Shown: positions 43,745-54,637 of the stretch, piece after piece
Numbering within the stretch: the first letter of the stretch is position 1
Layout: each line of letters starts with the position of its first letter
Source of the DNA: Eutreptiella sp. 'Long Island Sound 2002'
Lineage: Eukaryota; Euglenozoa; Euglenophyceae; Eutreptiales; Eutreptiaceae
Direction of reading: 5' to 3'
Assembly (NCBI GenBank): GCA_964036045.1
Contig: OZ038392.1
Span: 37,027,330 to 37,091,329 of the forward strand
DNA length: 64,000 bases
Made by a program: the position numbers and the translations under genes
The notes under the pieces: generated by a model
Told to the model about the DNA's origin: nothing
The model's input: the letters and a program-made list of their open reading frames with translations, nothing else
The model's database searches: none

Positions 43745-44835
43745 AACTGCACAAACTGCACGAACTTGCCGGACCGCGCGGTTCGTTTCAGTTTACGAGA
43801 AGACCGGTACAGACCGGTCCGGACCGGTCCTTGGACAAACTGCATCAACTCATCTAAACTGTCCGGTCCGAGCAGTTTACGCAGTTTATTGATTTTTCCT
43901 ATTCTTTACCTTTTTGTCCCCCCATTGGCTACTTTCTATTTTTATTTCTATTTCTATGTCTTTGGGACGGGGGGGGGGGGGATGGAGGGGCAGGGGGTGG
44001 CCTCTTCCTCACAAACTGAGAAGGTCGCATGCACTGGGCGTTGTTGCAATTCGTCGAACAAACAACGTGAGACGGTCCCAATGTTTGAAGAAAGTATTGG
44101 AGAAGCGAACACCACCACCGGCATGGCTCACCACGGCAACACCATGGAAAAGTGGTCCGGGGCGCTTTAGGCTGTGCCTGGGACATCAGAGCCGAGGCCA
44201 GCATCACCACCACCCTGACCCGGCCCGGAATCATCATCGGGCTTTTTCTTAGCATCCAACTTAGCTTGTAGCTGGGCCTCCATTTGCCTTTGCTTCTGCA
44301 GGAACATGGGGTTGACCTTAGCGGACCCATTCTTCGTGTACCCGCGCACAGAGGCAACTTGCAGCTGCAACCCCTGAGTGCTTGCGTCCTCGGCCTGGGG
44401 AAAAATGCAACGAACTGCACGAACTGCACACGCAAGCACGGCAAAGCAGGGAGACTGCAAGACACCTGCACCATCATAAACTGCAGTGTGGTTGTCCAAG
44501 TAGTTGGGCCGCTCGGTTCATACTAGTTGACACGGAGACCGGTCTGGACCGGTGCAGACCGGTCTCTGGACGAACTGCATAAGGTGATCTGTCACAATGG
44601 CTCTACATTTACATGACCATCATGCAATGTTAAGGTGTTGTAATACCCTGAGAACCCTAGGGAAACATCCATGCAACATGCGGAGCAGGTGGTATGTGTG
44701 TGCACGCTCTGTAGGTGTGTCGTATGTGCATGTTGTGTGAAGTGTGGTGAGCTGCGCAAACTGATCGGACCGCCCAGTTCGTTTGAGTTGGTACAAAGAC
44801 CGGTCTAGACCGGTCTTGTGGTCTGCCAAACTGGT
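43745..44835. repeat. Subterminal repeat units, right (three clusters)
   Basis: Clusters at 43745-43890 (GCAAACTGCACAAACTGCAC, AGACCGGTAC, GGACCGGTCC), 44395-44590 (GAACTGCACGAACTGCAC, GAGACCGGTCT) and 44750-44835 (GCTGCGCAAACTGATCGGAC, AGACCGGTCTAGACCGGTCT). The central CCGGTC(T/C) palindromes and the CTGC-spaced words are the same as on the left side, in mirror order. Confidence 0.65.
44167..44499 (-). CDS. Possible upstream exon or ORF of the piggyBac-like element
   Basis: The minus-strand frame ending at 44167 reads RGYTKNGSAKVNPMFLQKQR, then QMEAQLQAKLDAKKKPDDDS and a Gly/Asp-rich end. It looks like a real protein segment: a short coiled coil with an acidic tail. It lies upstream of the transposase in the same orientation and inside the inverted repeat pair. 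The N-terminal 40 residues look less like protein. It may be a second element protein or an N-terminal exon; no splice sites joining it to the transposase were established. Confidence 0.35.
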   Translation of the reverse strand: MDNHTAVYDGAGVLQSPCFAVLACAVRAVRCIFPQAEDASTQGLQLQVASVRGYTKNGSAKVNPMFLQKQRQMEAQLQAKLDAKKKPDDDSGPGQGGGDAGLGSDVPGTA

Positions 44836-44840
44836 CTACA

Positions 44841-47800
44841 TGCAAAACTCTATTAATTAATAAACCTTCATTAAATCATCAAAAAACACCAAAACCACAA
44901 GATCCGCCACATGCAAATACCCCTGACCCAACCCTTCACACAAAAGTCACACTTTGCACAAAAATCCAGACCGGACAAGACCGTTGTGCTAGTAGCCAAA
45001 GGAATATGGTGTGGCTGGGCTGGTGCATCTACTTGGGAGCAAAAAAATCTTCCCACAGGGCTCCAGCAATCCGATGCGCCCTATCCCTCCCCCTGTCCCC
45101 CACATTGTCCCTCCCTCAACTATCCCTCCCCGCAAAGCAAGCAAGCAAAGCTCAACAGCTCACAAAGACATGGAACTGAAAAAAAATAGACACTCAGAAT
45201 GGTGCACGCCTTGAAAATCAATCAAACCACAAAACCTTAAACATGAATATCCACCTTGACCAGTGATCTACCTTGAAATTTCGCCTCTTGCTTCTTGCTT
45301 TGTCAAGCTGTTAGATCAAGTGCCAAACACAATGCAAGCGTGCACAGCAGAGGCTTGACAGCTCAAAAAAAGCATGTAATGTGCAACACAAGGTACATCA
45401 AACGACTAAATCAGGCATGTTAGGCACAATTGCTTTTCTAACAATCAGCACGACACACAAAAACAATCAAGCGGAAAGAGTATGATACTAGCATGAGCTG
45501 CACCTGCGAAATGTCCGTGCTTCAACCTTATGGTAGGTTCACAATTGCTACACTATGGCTCCGATGCAACAATCTGCACCCACTTCTTTCTCTTTGGTGC
45601 TCCCCTAGAGTTTGTTTTGCTACTTCACCGGAATACCAAAGAAGGGCCCTGCTTGATGCCATGTGTCACCGAGAGGAGAATTGCAAGATGCATGTTCCTT
45701 TGGCTACCGGTACCATGTAAAACGCAAAGCAGTGACACGAGCAGAGGCTGAGTAGCAGCTGACAAGGGAGGCAGGCGTGCAACAACACCAGAAAAGACTG
45801 CTCACTAGACCATAAGCTGAAGTGAAACAGTGACACAACGAGGGATCATTCAACCCCTATTCGCGTCTTGTATTTTTCCTTCAACCCAAGGCACTCTTCA
45901 GTGGGCAGTTGTGCAAGCATTGCAGCGACGTGACAACAAATCAACAGAGGTGGCTTGCGCCCATTGGAGACACGAAAAAATAGACACTTAGAAAGCCGCG
46001 AACCTGCGAACATTGTGAGCATGTTGAAACATTGTTTTGGACAAATCCACCAGCCTCCATACAATATGAACGCAGCTTGTGGATGAATGTGTTTGCACTC
46101 GCATGTTCTGGAGTTTGTCGTAGAGTACGTTCACTGCGAAGACAAAGTTGAGGATCACATGCAAAAATGAGCCGAGCAGAACGGTGATGTTGTGAGATAT
46201 TTGCATCACAAGGTCAAAAATCAAATGGCGCGTGCCTTGAAAATCAATCAAACCACAAAACCTTAAACATGAATATCCACCTTGACCACTAGTCTACCTT
46301 GAAATTTCGCTTCTTGCTTCTTGCTTTGTCAAGCTATTAGATCAAGGAGCAAAAACAACAGGCTGAGTAGCATTCAACCCGCAAACATTCCGAGCAAGTT
46401 GAAACATCATTTTGGACGAATCCCCAAGCCTCAATATAATATGAACGCTATTGCAAAGTGCACTTCGTTGCAACCGACTCTTCCACCACCAAGCTTGTGA
46501 CAAACTTCAAAGTGGGCTCACGTTGGCACCATCAAAGCCATCAATGATTGCATGATTGCAACTTCAAGCCTCAATATTCATCCACATGAACGTGAAGAAC
46601 ATCACAACCTCATGACGTGTGTATGTGAGGAAGTGGGGATGTTGTTCATCCGACCATCCATCCTTCCAACTCAAGAATGGGTGCAAAATGCATGAAAATG
46701 AAATAAATACACAAATAAGCATTCGAGTCAAATGATTAGATGATTAGAGTCGAACAACGAACAATAACGACAAAGTGGGGCAAGCAAAGAGTGTTTTCAA
46801 ATGGCCATAACCTGCATGAGACAGTGCATCATGGTGCTCCGGAGTTTAATCACTTAGCCCTCCAATGTTTTGTACTCACCAATGTAACAACACATAGGAA
46901 ACCACTATGATTGATTGAAATGAAGGATAGCCAGAACATTTTGTTCATTTCTATTGTGACGTTATGATATGCAGAATATCATGTAATTTTGAGGAAAGCC
47001 TCAAGGACCCGTCCACATCACATGAATTCACACAACTTTCCTGAATAGAAAATACACACAACAAGCAAAGTGACAAGACAGTACCTTTAGCTTGAATATG
47101 TGCAAAGTGCGTTCGAGGTGCCCATGGTGGCAGGCCCTAAATTGTGAAACGGGTCAAGGCACGAGCACACACCGTAGAGCTCAATGTCAAAAGCAACATA
47201 CATGACCACATTTCGTGATGCTGCTAAGACGCACACAAATAGCACAAAGCAATTTAAATTTAAATTAAGTGACAAGCGAGTTGTAGCCTCGTGGTTCAAG
47301 CACGCAAAGCTTGTAGACAGGATGTTGCAAGAAGTGACGCCCAAATTCTAGCACATGTGCACAAGTAATGCAAAAAGACAAGCCCTCATGACCTCTTAAT
47401 ACCTTGTGATGTGCTTTGGTGTGTTGCATTTGATTGGGCTTGAAATACAAATTTGTTGCCTCGTGCTTTGTGTGTGGGGTATTGGTTTTGTTGTGCTACG
47501 TTTCATTGGCAAGTATTTTGATTAGGTGCTCCGCTTCCAGGACAACATCACCACCACATTTCGAATCCCAAGGCATTATGATAAATTATCTTGAGTGTGA
47601 TGGTATTGAGAAAAATTTGATGTAGTGTGTGAGAGGCAACCCTTTCAGCGTCTCTTTGCGAAAAGTGAAAGATATTTACTGGTAGATCCACATACATTTT
47701 CGAAAACCCCCATTTCCAAGATGAACGCAAGAAGTGGTCGTTGACCAAGGGAACATTTTCATTAGCAGCCAAAGGAATGTAGCTTCAACGACAACACGCG

Positions 47801-48863
47801 GAGCAAGGCAAAGAAAATTCTCAAATGGCCATGACCGAAAAAAAATAGACACTCAGCAAGGGATTGTGATTGTGGCTCCCTTGACATGGCCAACTATAGG
47901 GGCATGCTCAAGATCGACCTTGAGAGTGCCATACTCTCTCTCATATGGTCCATATCCCATTGCATACTCTTGGTGAGTTTGGATCCAACAAAATGTTGTA
48001 GTTTTCCCAACATAGCTGAGCCGCATTTTGAGAGCATCCCAATGAAAGATAAGATACTTTGTGGTGCGTCACATCGTTTATCATCCCGTAAAACGCCTTC
48101 ACATGCATCGAACGCTGGGAAATCATTAAATGGCGCATCTCGTTTACTGAAACCTCCTGTTATCAAATAATCACAAGAATTACGTAGTACTACTTCACTT
48201 AGTTGCACATTTTGAGTTGCTGTGTGACGGTATATTTTTTCAGAATGTCGCATATGCATGGAGCCTTTGGAGGGTACTCGATGCAAAAGTGGCGCAAAAG
48301 TGGAGATGATAAAGCTGATGGCGCTGATGGAGCACTTCACGCTTTAAAGATTTTTTAACTGTAGCCCAATGCATTCAATGAGGTACCTTATGCGTCGCAA
48401 TTGCATTCAAATTTTGAGTAACTTTTGGTGGCACCACAGCATGTTTGAAATTTCTTGGTTAAACGGTGAATCCGGGAACCGAACGGAGCATTGTGAATAC
48501 GGGAATACGGCTATCGGCCACTCATGCGACAAATGCACCACAAGATTTCCTTCGACCAGAAAGAACTTAGGCCGCGAGAGATTGCCCGATTGTAAAACAC
48601 TCCGAGTCTCAATTTGGGCATGTAACACAAGTCGAGAGGTCATGTTTGCTTGTGTAAAACGCGTCCCCCTGAATTAGTGATCCTTAATTATTAATAATAC
48701 TTAATTAAGTCCCCCTTTGCCTTTGACTTTGCACTTTGCAGCATTTAAGGAATTCCACTTAAGAGTCATTTGCGCGCTTTGTCGCTGATTTGTGTCTGTC
48801 AATTATCCTCCGTCGATTTTTCAAATTTCCGAATTCTTTCACATCAAATACGCGCGCGCAACC
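44841..48863. other. AT-richer repeat zone; no gene recognised
   Basis: Base composition shifts to more A/T. Apart from the direct repeats listed next, AAAAAATAGACACTCAG-like words occur at about 45180, 45976 and 47840, and a CAAATGGCCATRACC phrase at about 46798 and 47823. GCAAACATT...AAGTTGAAACATCATTTTGGACGA (46381-46418) echoes 46014-46045. Frames are short and unsupported. This looks like old non-coding mobile DNA. Confidence 0.45.
45209..46346. repeat. 112-bp direct repeat pair
   Basis: 45209-45320 and 46235-46346 are nearly identical (CCTTGAAAATCAATCAAACC through CTTGCTTTGTCAAGCT and TTAGATCAAG), with starts 1026 bp apart. The intervening DNA has a B-type repeat (46014-46080) that recurs just after the second copy (46381-46450), so a unit of roughly 1 kb may have been duplicated in part, or these are direct termini of an element. 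Confidence 0.75.
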
Positions 48864-49565
48864 ATGTGTCGTTTTGAAAAACACCACAAAACACAAGACC
48901 TGCGCACCACGGGCAAGAAGCGCCTCAGACACAGCGAACGGCCAAACATTTCATGGCCATTTGCACATGTCTCGCGACATGAATTGTCACGCCATGGACA
49001 ACCTCATGGTGTCATCTTTCTAACCACAGACTCACGCAAACGCGCTAAGAGAAGGAAGTTTGAATGGGCCGCCGGAAGTGCGCGTCACTTTTTGCGCCTC
49101 GACTTGCTGCCCCGGCGAACACATTTTTGCGCGTCACTTTGTGCCCTCAAACCCGCTGGAAGTGGTCGCACGCCCCGGCGAACACCTTTTTGCGCGTCAC
49201 TTTTTGCGCCCGGATCTACTGGAAGTTGCCGCGGGCCCCGGCGAACACATTTTTGCGCATTCACTTGTAAAAATGTGTTTGCCGGGTTCCGCCACCACTT
49301 CCACCTCCCAGCTTCCGCCTCCGTTGCCTTGAAGCTCTTCTCTCTCGATAAGCTTGTACTTTTCGTTCATATTGTGATGCAACGACTCGTGCCTATCCCT
49401 CACTTGTTTGGATGTCCCTTGACCAACCACGATCGTGTCCATTTTTGTGGGTTATTTGCATATTCGAAGTGCATCCAATTTCAGTCACCGTCACTGTGTA
49501 CCATTTGCATGTACATGCCGAACAAGCTACCACGAAACACACTCTATGTGCAAAGGGCACTTTAG
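48864..49565 (+). CDS. Hypothetical protein containing the 63-bp repeat
   Basis: The ATG at 48864 (MCRFEKHHKTQDLRTTGKKR) opens a frame to 49565. Residues 1-70 are basic and protein-like (RLRHSERPNISWPFAHVSRH, DSRKRAKRRKFEW); the centre is the translated 63-bp tandem repeat, and the remainder is unremarkable. All three forward frames are open through the repeat, so openness there proves nothing. It may be a first exon followed by repeat DNA. The family is unknown. Confidence 0.25.
   Translation: MCRFEKHHKTQDLRTTGKKRLRHSERPNISWPFAHVSRHELSRHGQPHGVIFLTTDSRKRAKRRKFEWAAGSARHFLRLDLLPRRTHFCASLCALKPAGSGRTPRRTPFCASLFAPGSTGSCRGPRRTHFCAFTCKNVFAGFRHHFHLPASASVALKLFSLDKLVLFVHIVMQRLVPIPHLFGCPLTNHDRVHFCGLFAYSKCIQFQSPSLCTICMYMPNKLPRNTLYVQRAL
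49080..49270. repeat. 63-bp tandem repeat, three units
   Basis: CCCCGGCGAACACMTTTTTG recurs at 49110, 49173 and 49236, followed by CGCGTCACTTTKTGCGCC-like sequence. The period is 63 bp, a multiple of three. Confidence 0.85.
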
Positions 49566-50729
49566 GACCCGTGAATTTTGTTTCCTCTCCCCCACATGCC
49601 GAACGACTCGGACGATAGAAGAACCGCTCTACTTTGCAACGGTGCAAAAAATGGCTGACGGAGAGTATCCTTGGGACGCAGCTTCAGCTGTTTGACAGTA
49701 CAATCCCCGGTTGCTCACGCATGTCACTATTCGGGAGTTGATTGAACCCAAAAAGCAACCGCCCATTGTAGCAATGGGACTCAAGGGCACCCAAAACCAC
49801 ACGACTCGTCAACTTTTGCCGCAGATTCCTTGGCCAAATGGCTATGCGGCTTGTTTTCGCTTTGAATGTTTACTTTGTTTGGGAACCTAAAGCCTCCCTT
49901 GAAGCATAGACGGTTAGATTATCCAAGACGATTTGGGGTTTTTTTGAGATATTGTCCGAGAAGATCTGTTGCAACATCTTTGGCGCCGCGTATGTTCCCC
50001 TCTCCGATACTGAAGGGAACCCACTTATTATGGCACAACCAATTCTTTGATTTGTAGTTCTCAGAAACGGCGCATGGGTTGTGTCAGGCTTGGTCCATTT
50101 TGATGTCAAACAAAATTTTGTCACGCGAGAAAGCAACTGAAAAGTCGACTCGCTTCCACCACCATAACCTCCGAGTACAAAGCAACGTCCCCAACGGTAC
50201 GAATAATTGCCACAAGGGCCTTCAACGTTATCCGTCGCTATCTTTGTGGTATGCCAAGGCATGACTCATCACAGAGGCAAAATGTCGATGTCTTTTGATG
50301 AGCGTGTGCCTCCAACACTGCACAAAGTTTGAGGTAACGATTTGCACGGCGCACACAAAAATTTGGGTTGTGATGCTGCTGGCTTGGCGATATCCTTGTT
50401 GAAATGGATAGGGGTTTTGCCATGAACTAGATGGCGGCCCGCCCCCAAAGCAAACGTGCAGTTGCTTGGTCTGATAGCGAAGAGGCATGCCACGCTGCAC
50501 GCTCGACTCGGGGGTTTTTCACGGGTGGCTTCTTCACGTCTCGACGGCGGTAGATTTGGCGGAAGTCATGCTAATTTACGAAATTTCGCAAGAGCCACCG
50601 TGACGTGCTTGTTAAACGTCTCCACGCACGCACCCCCTACTTTTGAGGAAGGGGCTATGCAAAATTTTGCGGGGACCAGACCCCCCCTTCTCTTGTACTC
50701 TACCGCAGGATGGGTGCTGATGGCATATT
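49566..50729. other. Intergenic, upstream of the FYVE-like gene
   Basis: No frame with a domain was found. A C-run and TCTCTTGTACTCTACCGCAG at about 50681-50708 form a plausible pyrimidine tract and splice acceptor just before the FYVE-like gene start, so a 5-prime untranslated intron is possible. Confidence 0.4.
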
Positions 50730-52517
50730 ATGAGCAGGGTGGCCCAACACTACACCGTCCGGGTGATCCACAACACCACCGAAATCACCCACATCACCGC
50801 GCCTTACGACGCTAGCGATGTGGCTGCGGCCTTGAGCCCCAAGTTTTGCGGTATTGGGTTGTCTGCTGCCGAGGAACTGGCACGGCTGCAGCACCAGATC
50901 GATGGTCAAAAGCTGCTGCACGCGGCGATGGCCCGGGAGATTGCGCGACTCACCCAAGCCGGGCAGCCTCCGGATAGCATTCAGGCGTCGGCAGGCCCCT
51001 CTGCGCGACTCACCCAGGCTGGGCAGCCTCGGGATAGCGCCGGGTTGTCGGTGGCGGCAGGATCCTCTGCGCGACTTACCCAAGCTGGGCAGCCTACGGA
51101 TAGCGCCGGGGTGTCGGTGGCGGCAGGACCCTCTCCAAGCCCCAATGTGCATTTGCACTATCCCTTGCGAGGCGTGAGCATGTATAATGTCGTTCAGGAC
51201 AAGGTCGATCTCCCCACACTCGTGTTATCAAACTCAGTAGTGGGGATTAGGGAGGAAAAGTATGAGAAGTACCCCTCCTCCTGTCCACGATGGTGCATTC
51301 ATTGCTCAACTCCTTCGCTTAGGTGGCTGGTGGTCCTGTTGCATGTTGCACACGTGAGTCCTATGGGCCGGGCATGCATCATTGTGTGTGCTTGCATCCC
51401 TTTGTGAGCCGCATGAATTGACAGCATAGTTCTCCCTTTTTGATGTTTCGTAATGTGGTCCCTCGTCCTCCCCCTTGCTTAAACCTATTGCTCCGACACC
51501 TCGCCCCCCCCCCCCCCCTTGTCCACGGAGCTGTTGTGCCTGATGTACTGTGAGCATTCCATTTGTGATTCCAGAGGGTGACGAACATTGTCCTTCTTTG
51601 TGGCTGCACTTTGTCCCAGCTTGCCAGGGGACCCTGCAACACCTGTCGGCACCCCGGTGCCGAAATGTCGACATATTTTTGTTAAATTTTCCCAGTTGCA
51701 TGCAAACTGTCTACTTGGATCATTTTGTGACAGCGCGTTGTTCCCACAGATCAAGCATCAACACACAGAACACAACACAACACAACACAACACAACACAA
51801 CACAACACAACACAACACAACACAACACAACACAACACAACACAACACAACACAACACAACGCAACACAACACAATACAAGGCAATACAACATAACACCA
51901 CTCAACAGGTCAGATCGCCGGGCGATGCCAAAGTGCGCAAGACTACGTCCACAGCACTGGGCAAATCGAGGGGGCCAAGCAAACCTGAGGATCCTGCTAG
52001 TTTGCTCAGCACTTGGCACCTCCCGACGATGTGCGAGGCATGCCTGCACACGTTCTCACCGGCTTCGCAACAGCGCGACTGCGGAGTGTGCGGCGCTATC
52101 TTTTGCAAGCGGTGCGTGCGGCTGCGGGCGCCCCTGAGGCGGTACGGTGTGCGACAGGCACCGGTGTACCTGTGCAATGCATGCGCCATCCGTTGCCGAG
52201 TGCGGTTTGGGCGGCAGTTGGGAATGCTCGTGGAGCAGGAGGCGTTCTTTCGGCAGTGGATGCGAGACCTGCAGTCGATAGAGATGCGCTGGTTGGGGGG
52301 GCTGATGGAGATGCACCCGGACTATGCTGCGTGTCAGAAGGCTGCGGATGCGGCAGGTGTGTGCGCCTGCGGTGCGGCAGGGGTGTCTTGGTCTGTTAGA
52401 ACAGCTGAGTACCAAAGGAGCTGGGACCCGCCCTCCTGTCCCTGTCTAAGTGGCAATCAAACGGGGGAGGTCAGGGGATTGCTTAAGATGGGGTCAACCT
52501 ACGGGGTTAAGGAGTGA
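50730..52517 (+). CDS. FYVE-like zinc-finger protein, two-exon model
   Basis: Proposed exon 1 (50730-51173, 148 codons) runs from MSRVAQHYTV through a likely helical segment (AAEELARLQHQIDGQKLLHA) to three ARLTQAGQP repeats of 20-22 residues. It ends in phase 0 at GGC|GTGAGC. Intron 51174-51908 ends in a CACAA microsatellite and CAACAG. Exon 2 (51909-52517) has WHLPTMCEACLHTF and eight Cys spaced C-x2-C-x12-C-x2-C-x4-C-x2-C-x19-C-x2-C (residues 190-240), the FYVE pattern. Canonical FYVE domains bind phosphatidylinositol 3-phosphate with RRHHCR; here it is QQRDCG, so lipid binding is uncertain. A possible donor (GGCAG|GTGTG, 52352) may end the exon earlier. Confidence 0.6.
51771..51893. repeat. 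CACAA microsatellite
   Basis: About twenty CACAA units, breaking down to CAATACAAGGCAATACAACA at the right. It lies at the 3-prime end of the proposed intron of the FYVE-like gene, next to the acceptor. If translated instead, it would give a His-Asn-Thr-Thr-Gln repeat in the same frame. Confidence 0.95.
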
Positions 52518-53575
52518 GGGTCAGAGACCGAAAGCAAAGTTTGTGTCCCTAAATTTTCAGCCCCTTTGGTAAATTTTATGCTTCGCCGACCAAGTTTTCC
52601 TAATGTGGGTGGGTGGGTGGGTGGGTTCGTCAGCGGAGAGTTGGTCAGCAAGGCCGTCCCGGCCCTCTTCGCAGCTAGAAGCGCTGCAGCTCTAGCAGTA
52701 TATTTGCGTACCAGAAACCGCACGCAACCTGAAACTGGAAGATATAAAAAAGAGTACTGGCAACACTACCTCGGCCCCCTGAGTTGGGTGAAGTGAAACT
52801 GCATGAACCATCTGTCACAGTTTCGTGTATGAGCTTTCCTGGTGGGGACCTCATGAACACGTGGATGAGGGTTGAGGGCCAGAGTACACTCACCCAAGGG
52901 ACTAATCCAGATTCCTTTGCTTGTCCATGTGGTCCATCGGCAGGGCCGCCCGGTCCATTGTGCAGCAGGGGCCCAAAACGTTGACCCTGGGAAACCTGTT
53001 GCCAATTGCAACAACTATGGTCAGGGGCCAGGGTGTGGTTTCGCACGTCTTGCTATCTTGTGCGTCCGGGGTGGTCCCCATAAAGGCTCTGTAAGTGTGC
53101 CGGGTTGTAATTTGGGGATCCTTAAAGAGTGGGTAAGTTTGCCACTTGGTACTGTTGGTTTCGCAGACCTGTATGTATTTTGGCAACGTGTCTGCGGGCT
53201 GTGTGTGGTTGTGGGGAAATGTGTGGAGGGCGGGGGGGGGGTTCTGGTTTAGACACATACCATTAGGGCCATTCCCTACCCCAAGGGGCAGAAGCAGCAC
53301 CTTTGAGCAGATGGACAACCATCCCACTACACACCACACCACACCACACCAGTGTCCCACATCTCTTATCAACCCAAAGATTGTTTCCCCACAAGCAGTT
53401 CACAAGCAATGCAGACACTTTCTGTGATGACCTGAATCCATGTACACACCCTGAAGTACCGGCGGCACACTTGTTGAGCCTTTATGGCACCCCCTCTTTT
53501 TCCATAACCGCTACGAAAGCTTCCACCTACACCATTGCTTCGCTCATGTGAATTGTTTCCCCCCCTCCCAACCTT
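52518..53575. other. Downstream of the FYVE-like gene; possible extra exon
   Basis: At about 52640-52796 the plus strand reads ELVSKAVPALFAARSAAALA, then VYLRTRNRTQPETGRYKKEY and a stop after GPLSWVK. It is protein-like and follows GTTCGTCAG (about 52625-52633), a possible acceptor, so it could be a last exon of the same gene. GTGG-rich microsatellite at 52603-52624. The rest holds Cys/Gly-rich frames without recognisable domains. Confidence 0.3.
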
Positions 53576-54007
53576 ATGGTCGCCTCAAAGGGCCCCACAC
53601 CCCGTAGCGTTTTGTATCCTGTTTGCATGACAATGGAATCCATTTGGAATCTGCGGGTGCTTTGCCCGTGCCGGGACAAGAATCCTGAGCCGGTATGCCA
53701 TGGGGACTGCATGACCAATCCAGTTCGTTGCATGGGTGTCTCCATTTACTTCTCACCAACCTGCACGCTTGCTCATGCCCACCCCTATGCCTTGGATGCT
53801 GTGTGGCGCTTGGAAATTTGGCGCACCCCTGCAAAGCCACTGGGCTACAACCACCCGGCAGACCACGAATGTTTTTCTGTCTACGCTCTCCAACACTCCC
53901 CGCCTGCCAGAGTCCCTATGGGACACTGTCGGCGATTTGTTAGCCTGGTTGTCACGGCCCGCTACCTGGAACCGGTCGTCATATGCCTCTTGGCACCTCC
54001 CACATGA
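53576..54007 (+). CDS. Hypothetical Cys-containing ORF
   Basis: The ATG at 53576 opens 143 codons: MVASKGPTPRSVLYPVCMTM, ESIWNLRVLCPCRDKNPEPV, then CHGDCMTNPVRCMGV with several Cys, and YALDAVWRLEIWRTPAKPLG. The composition is protein-like and codon use is not repeat-derived. No known domain. It could be an exon of a gene between the FYVE-like gene and the 54.6-kb ORF. No copy is available for comparison. Confidence 0.25.
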   Translation: MVASKGPTPRSVLYPVCMTMESIWNLRVLCPCRDKNPEPVCHGDCMTNPVRCMGVSIYFSPTCTLAHAHPYALDAVWRLEIWRTPAKPLGYNHPADHECFSVYALQHSPPARVPMGHCRRFVSLVVTARYLEPVVICLLAPPT

Positions 54008-54637
54008 GGGTACCTGCACGAGTTTTTGCGCTAATTGGTCCATGGACCTCTTGGCACTTTAGGGCTTGGCCCGTTCACTTTCTGCGGATCCACAGGCGGA
54101 CTCGGAAGTCCACCGGGGGAAGGGGGCTATTTTTGAGGCGTTGTGATGCTTTGTCTAGACGTTAGTAGCATTGTGTGCTCCTCTCTGTCCACCAGATTGA
54201 TAGTTCGTAGGACTTTAGGTGTAGTGAACGGTTGTACACCATGTGCTATCATCTTTACTGCAGCGAAGGGCGCTATGACATGTCACTGAAGAGCTTTTCT
54301 CTTTGACTTTTGCTTTTCACTTCTACTTTGTGCCAAACGGTACTGGTTGTGCACACGCATCTCTATCCCATGGCGGGGGGGGGGGTATGGTGTTTTAAAA
54401 CGCAGCACGCCCCTTCCGCCCCCCTTTGTCCAAGCAACACTGCGCGTTGGTTCTGTCAATGTTTGCACCGTTGATTTTGGTGGTGCACTTTTCAATTCGT
54501 TCTAATGTGTGCCATGTGTGCTTCCTGATACCTTGGTTTTGAGATGCACGATGTTCATATTTTGTGTCAAAGCAGCTCTGTCGGCTAGGGGGGCATTTGT
54601 AACGTGTTTTGCGTCTTGGTTTTCAGAATAGTACACC
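54008..54637. other. Intergenic; no gene recognised
   Basis: A G-run lies near 54367, and at 54421-54464 a phrase (TTTGTCCAAGCAACACTGCG, then CGTTGGTTCTGTCAAT) also occurs at 55465-55500 as part of a small hairpin. Nothing else is supported. Confidence 0.4.

Larger units (their letters stand above)
41890..44840 (-). mobile_element. piggyBac-like element with repeat-rich ends
   Basis: A transposase gene (42349-43701) lies between blocks rich in AGACCGGTCT, GGACCGGTCC and AACTGCRNAAACTGC words. GCGGTCCGATCAGTTTGCGC occurs on the plus strand near 42101 and on the minus strand near 44770, with GTACCAACT just outside each copy, so these blocks form an inverted pair enclosing the gene. Further units lie at 43745-43890 and 44395-44590. 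piggyBac elements insert at TTAA; TTAA occurs outside both sides (41837, 44853), but no clean matching termini could be fixed. Outer limits are approximate. Confidence 0.7.

Noticed and set aside
43702-43848. 49-codon N-terminal extension of the transposase
   Set aside because: It translates the CCGGTC/CTGC subterminal repeats, and the family-like sequence starts after MQSD.
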